From a virus, in IMG/VR virus record IMGVR_UViG_3300010375_000584, positions 1-38,882 of that record: a DNA stretch of 38,882 bases; one strand, given 5' to 3'. Below, piece by piece: positions 37,326 through 38,882 of the stretch (its first letter is position 1; each line of letters opens with the position of its first letter). The translations under genes and the position numbers were made by a program. The notes beneath the pieces were generated by a model. It made no database searches and was not told where the DNA came from. It saw nothing but the letters and a program-made list of their open reading frames with translations.

Positions 37326-38882
37326 ATGAAGAGACTGCTTGTTATTGTTCTGGCATTCGCCGCGCTCGCCGACACCGCAGGCGCGCAGGTCCCCAATCCG
37401 ATCAACGCGCCGGCGGTCCTGACGCCCGGACATGTCCTCACCGCGTCGGGCGAGCAGGCTTCGGACTCGGGCCTCGCGCCCGCCGATATTCTCACCGTCA
37501 GCGACGTCCTGATCGCCACCCACAACGCAACGGCAAATTGGGTCGGCGATGGCACCACCGACAACAGTTCGGCGTGCAACGCGGTGATGTCCGGTCCGCT
37601 CGCGTCGGGCGGGCGCATCCACATCCCGTCCGGCATCTATGTGCTGAAGGGCTGTGTGCTTCCGAACGCGCGCGTCGAGATCGATTGCGACAGCCCCGAC
37701 ACGACGGTCCTCACGCTCCCGACAAATGCCGGGACTTATATGATTGCGTCCTATGGCTACGCGAACAACGGCACGACCGGGCGGCAGGTCATCATCGACA
37801 ATTGCCAGCTCAACGGGAATAGCACTAATCAGTCGACCGAGAACGATCTGGTTGTCCTGCGCGCCGGCAACAATATCCTCCGGAACAACTTCATCCTGAA
37901 CACCAAGGGCCACGCCATCAGGCTGACATCGGTTGCGGCCGACGGCACGACTTGCATCAGCGCGGGGATGCCCGACAACAAGTTCTCGAACAACCGCATC
38001 ATCAACAACTCGCGAGGCGGCTTCTATGGCGTCGCGGGTTCATGCGGCAACCTCACCGACTGGCGCATCACCGACAACATCTTCAACGGCAACGGATCGA
38101 GCTGCTCGGGCGGGGACTATCAGATCTATTCGGAAGGGTCGGCCGGGACGATCGTGGCCCGCAACAAGATGTATGGGCAGACCGGCTGCGGCAACGTCTA
38201 CATGGCTTCCGTCGGTGGTCTCACGCAGATACTCGACAATGCTTTTGACCCCACCACCGACACCGCCAACGGTGCGACGGCCGTGGAGGATGTGGTGGTG
38301 TCGACAGGATCGGGAGGCTCGAACTTCTGCGAGGTCGCGATCCGCAACAATTCCTGGAAGCTCGAATCCATCTCCCTGCCTGGGTCGGCCACCGGGTTCA
38401 AGTTTCTGCATGTGACCAATACCTGCCCGGTGAACGGGGCCTACAACGCCGGCGGCAACACGTTCTGGTCGGCGTCTCTCAGCACGGTGCCGATAACCTA
38501 TGACGGCGCACATGCAAGCGATGCGCACCTGAAGGCGACGGGAAATGCCTATTCCTCGACATCGCCCGCACCCACCGATCCCAACATCGACGGCGAACTG
38601 ATCGCGGGGAAAAATCTCTCCGATCTGCCGTCGGTATCGACGGCGCGCTCCAACCTCGGCGCCGAGGCACAGGACGCCGATCTCGATGCGCTTGCCGCGC
38701 TCTCGTCGACGGGCATCGTCAAGAGAACCGGCTCGGGCACGTTCGGCTTCGCCGCATCCGGCACCGACTATGCACCGGCGACTTCCGGCTCATCGATCCT
38801 GAAGGCGAGCAGCGGCGGCTTCGCGAATGCAGTATCGGGCACCGACTACGCGCCGGCGACTTCCGGCTCATCGATCCTGAAG
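37326..38882 (+). CDS. Partial tail fibre / β-helix receptor-binding protein, open at window end
   Basis: 519 codons from ATG 37326 with no stop before the window end; AAGGAGATAT precedes the start. Residues 1-20 (MKRLLVIVLAFAALADTAGA) look like a signal peptide, unusual for a phage tail gene. Residues about 75-395 are Asn/Gly/Ser-rich with turn-like repeats (NLTDWRITDNIFNGNGSSCS) and many Cys, as in right-handed β-helix spike or tail-fibre proteins. From about residue 415 come LSDLPSVSTARSNLGAEAQD and GTDYAPATSGSSILK repeats of collagen-like fibres. The protein continues beyond the window. Confidence 0.75.
   Translation, partial: MKRLLVIVLAFAALADTAGAQVPNPINAPAVLTPGHVLTASGEQASDSGLAPADILTVSDVLIATHNATANWVGDGTTDNSSACNAVMSGPLASGGRIHIPSGIYVLKGCVLPNARVEIDCDSPDTTVLTLPTNAGTYMIASYGYANNGTTGRQVIIDNCQLNGNSTNQSTENDLVVLRAGNNILRNNFILNTKGHAIRLTSVAADGTTCISAGMPDNKFSNNRIINNSRGGFYGVAGSCGNLTDWRITDNIFNGNGSSCSGGDYQIYSEGSAGTIVARNKMYGQTGCGNVYMASVGGLTQILDNAFDPTTDTANGATAVEDVVVSTGSGGSNFCEVAIRNNSWKLESISLPGSATGFKFLHVTNTCPVNGAYNAGGNTFWSASLSTVPITYDGAHASDAHLKATGNAYSSTSPAPTDPNIDGELIAGKNLSDLPSVSTARSNLGAEAQDADLDALAALSSTGIVKRTGSGTFGFAASGTDYAPATSGSSILKASSGGFANAVSGTDYAPATSGSSILK
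38760..38882 (+). repeat. Tandem repeat in the fibre C-terminal region
   Basis: A 45-bp unit at 38760-38804 recurs at 38838-38882 with two silent differences, period 78 bp, encoding GTDYAPATSGSSILK twice. The window stops exactly at the end of the second copy, so further copies may follow. Confidence 0.75.

Noticed and set aside
1-38882. tRNA genes, rRNA, CRISPR arrays, IS elements, tyrosine or serine integrase
   Set aside because: None recognised. No regularly spaced direct repeats of CRISPR type, no integrase frame, and transposition genes belong to the phage itself.

Overview
The window is almost entirely the genome of a Mu-like (transposable) siphophage, most likely a prophage in a GC-rich alphaproteobacterium. 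The Mu hallmarks lie in Mu order: a leftward S24-type repressor facing a Ner-like protein, a DDE transposase (A), an AAA+ target activator (B), Gam, GemA, a Mor-type activator, a lysis block, gp25/26/27-like proteins, terminase (gp28), portal (gp29), F-like protein, protease/scaffold (I/Z) and major head protein T. Alphaproteobacterial origin is inferred from the GC-rich codon use, a GapR (DUF2312) homologue and a full CtrA-type box (TTAA-N7-TTAA). Neither phage end is visible. The left end should lie left of position 1, and the right end lies beyond 38882, where a tail-fibre gene is cut by the window edge.

Layout. 1-477: zinc-ribbon membrane protein convergent with the repressor, possibly left-end cargo. 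499-1292: repressor and an operator region with repeated TTTTCACCC. 1290-11542: early operon, tightly coupled by ATGA/GTGA overlaps, with Ner, two membrane microproteins, a DNA methyltransferase, transposase, MuB, many small wHTH or zinc-binding proteins, Gam, GemA and Mor. 11777-20639: late block 1 (lysis, TraR-like protein, terminase, portal, F), starting at a conserved 26-bp element. 19654-21034: a moron-like insert with a CtrA box, hairpins, two unknown + strand genes and one - strand gene. 21035-25952: late block 2, starting at a second copy of the 26-bp element (protease with nested scaffold, decoration-like protein, major capsid, GapR homologue, head-tail joining proteins). 25954-38882: a siphovirus-type tail (tube, frameshifted chaperones, tape measure, distal tail proteins, NlpC/P60-like protein, J-like protein, fibres).

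Regulatory logic (inference): the repressor has a Ser/Lys dyad and an Ala-Gly site, so RecA-stimulated self-cleavage is plausible. Ner would then damp early transcription. Mor-family protein would turn on late genes at two near-identical elements placed like Mu Plys and PI. CtrA sites would tie part of the programme to the host cell cycle.

Most notable points: (1) the transposase frame opens at a GTG coupled to the upstream gene but is cut by an in-frame TAA after 10 codons, although the frame beyond is perfectly conserved; (2) a textbook -1 frameshift signal (A AAA AAC, 5-nt spacer, 15-bp stem with one mismatch) joins the two tail chaperone genes; (3) the duplicated late-promoter element; (4) the CtrA box in front of the moron cassette; (5) a virion-operon GapR homologue. 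All calls come from reading the sequence; no database search was run.
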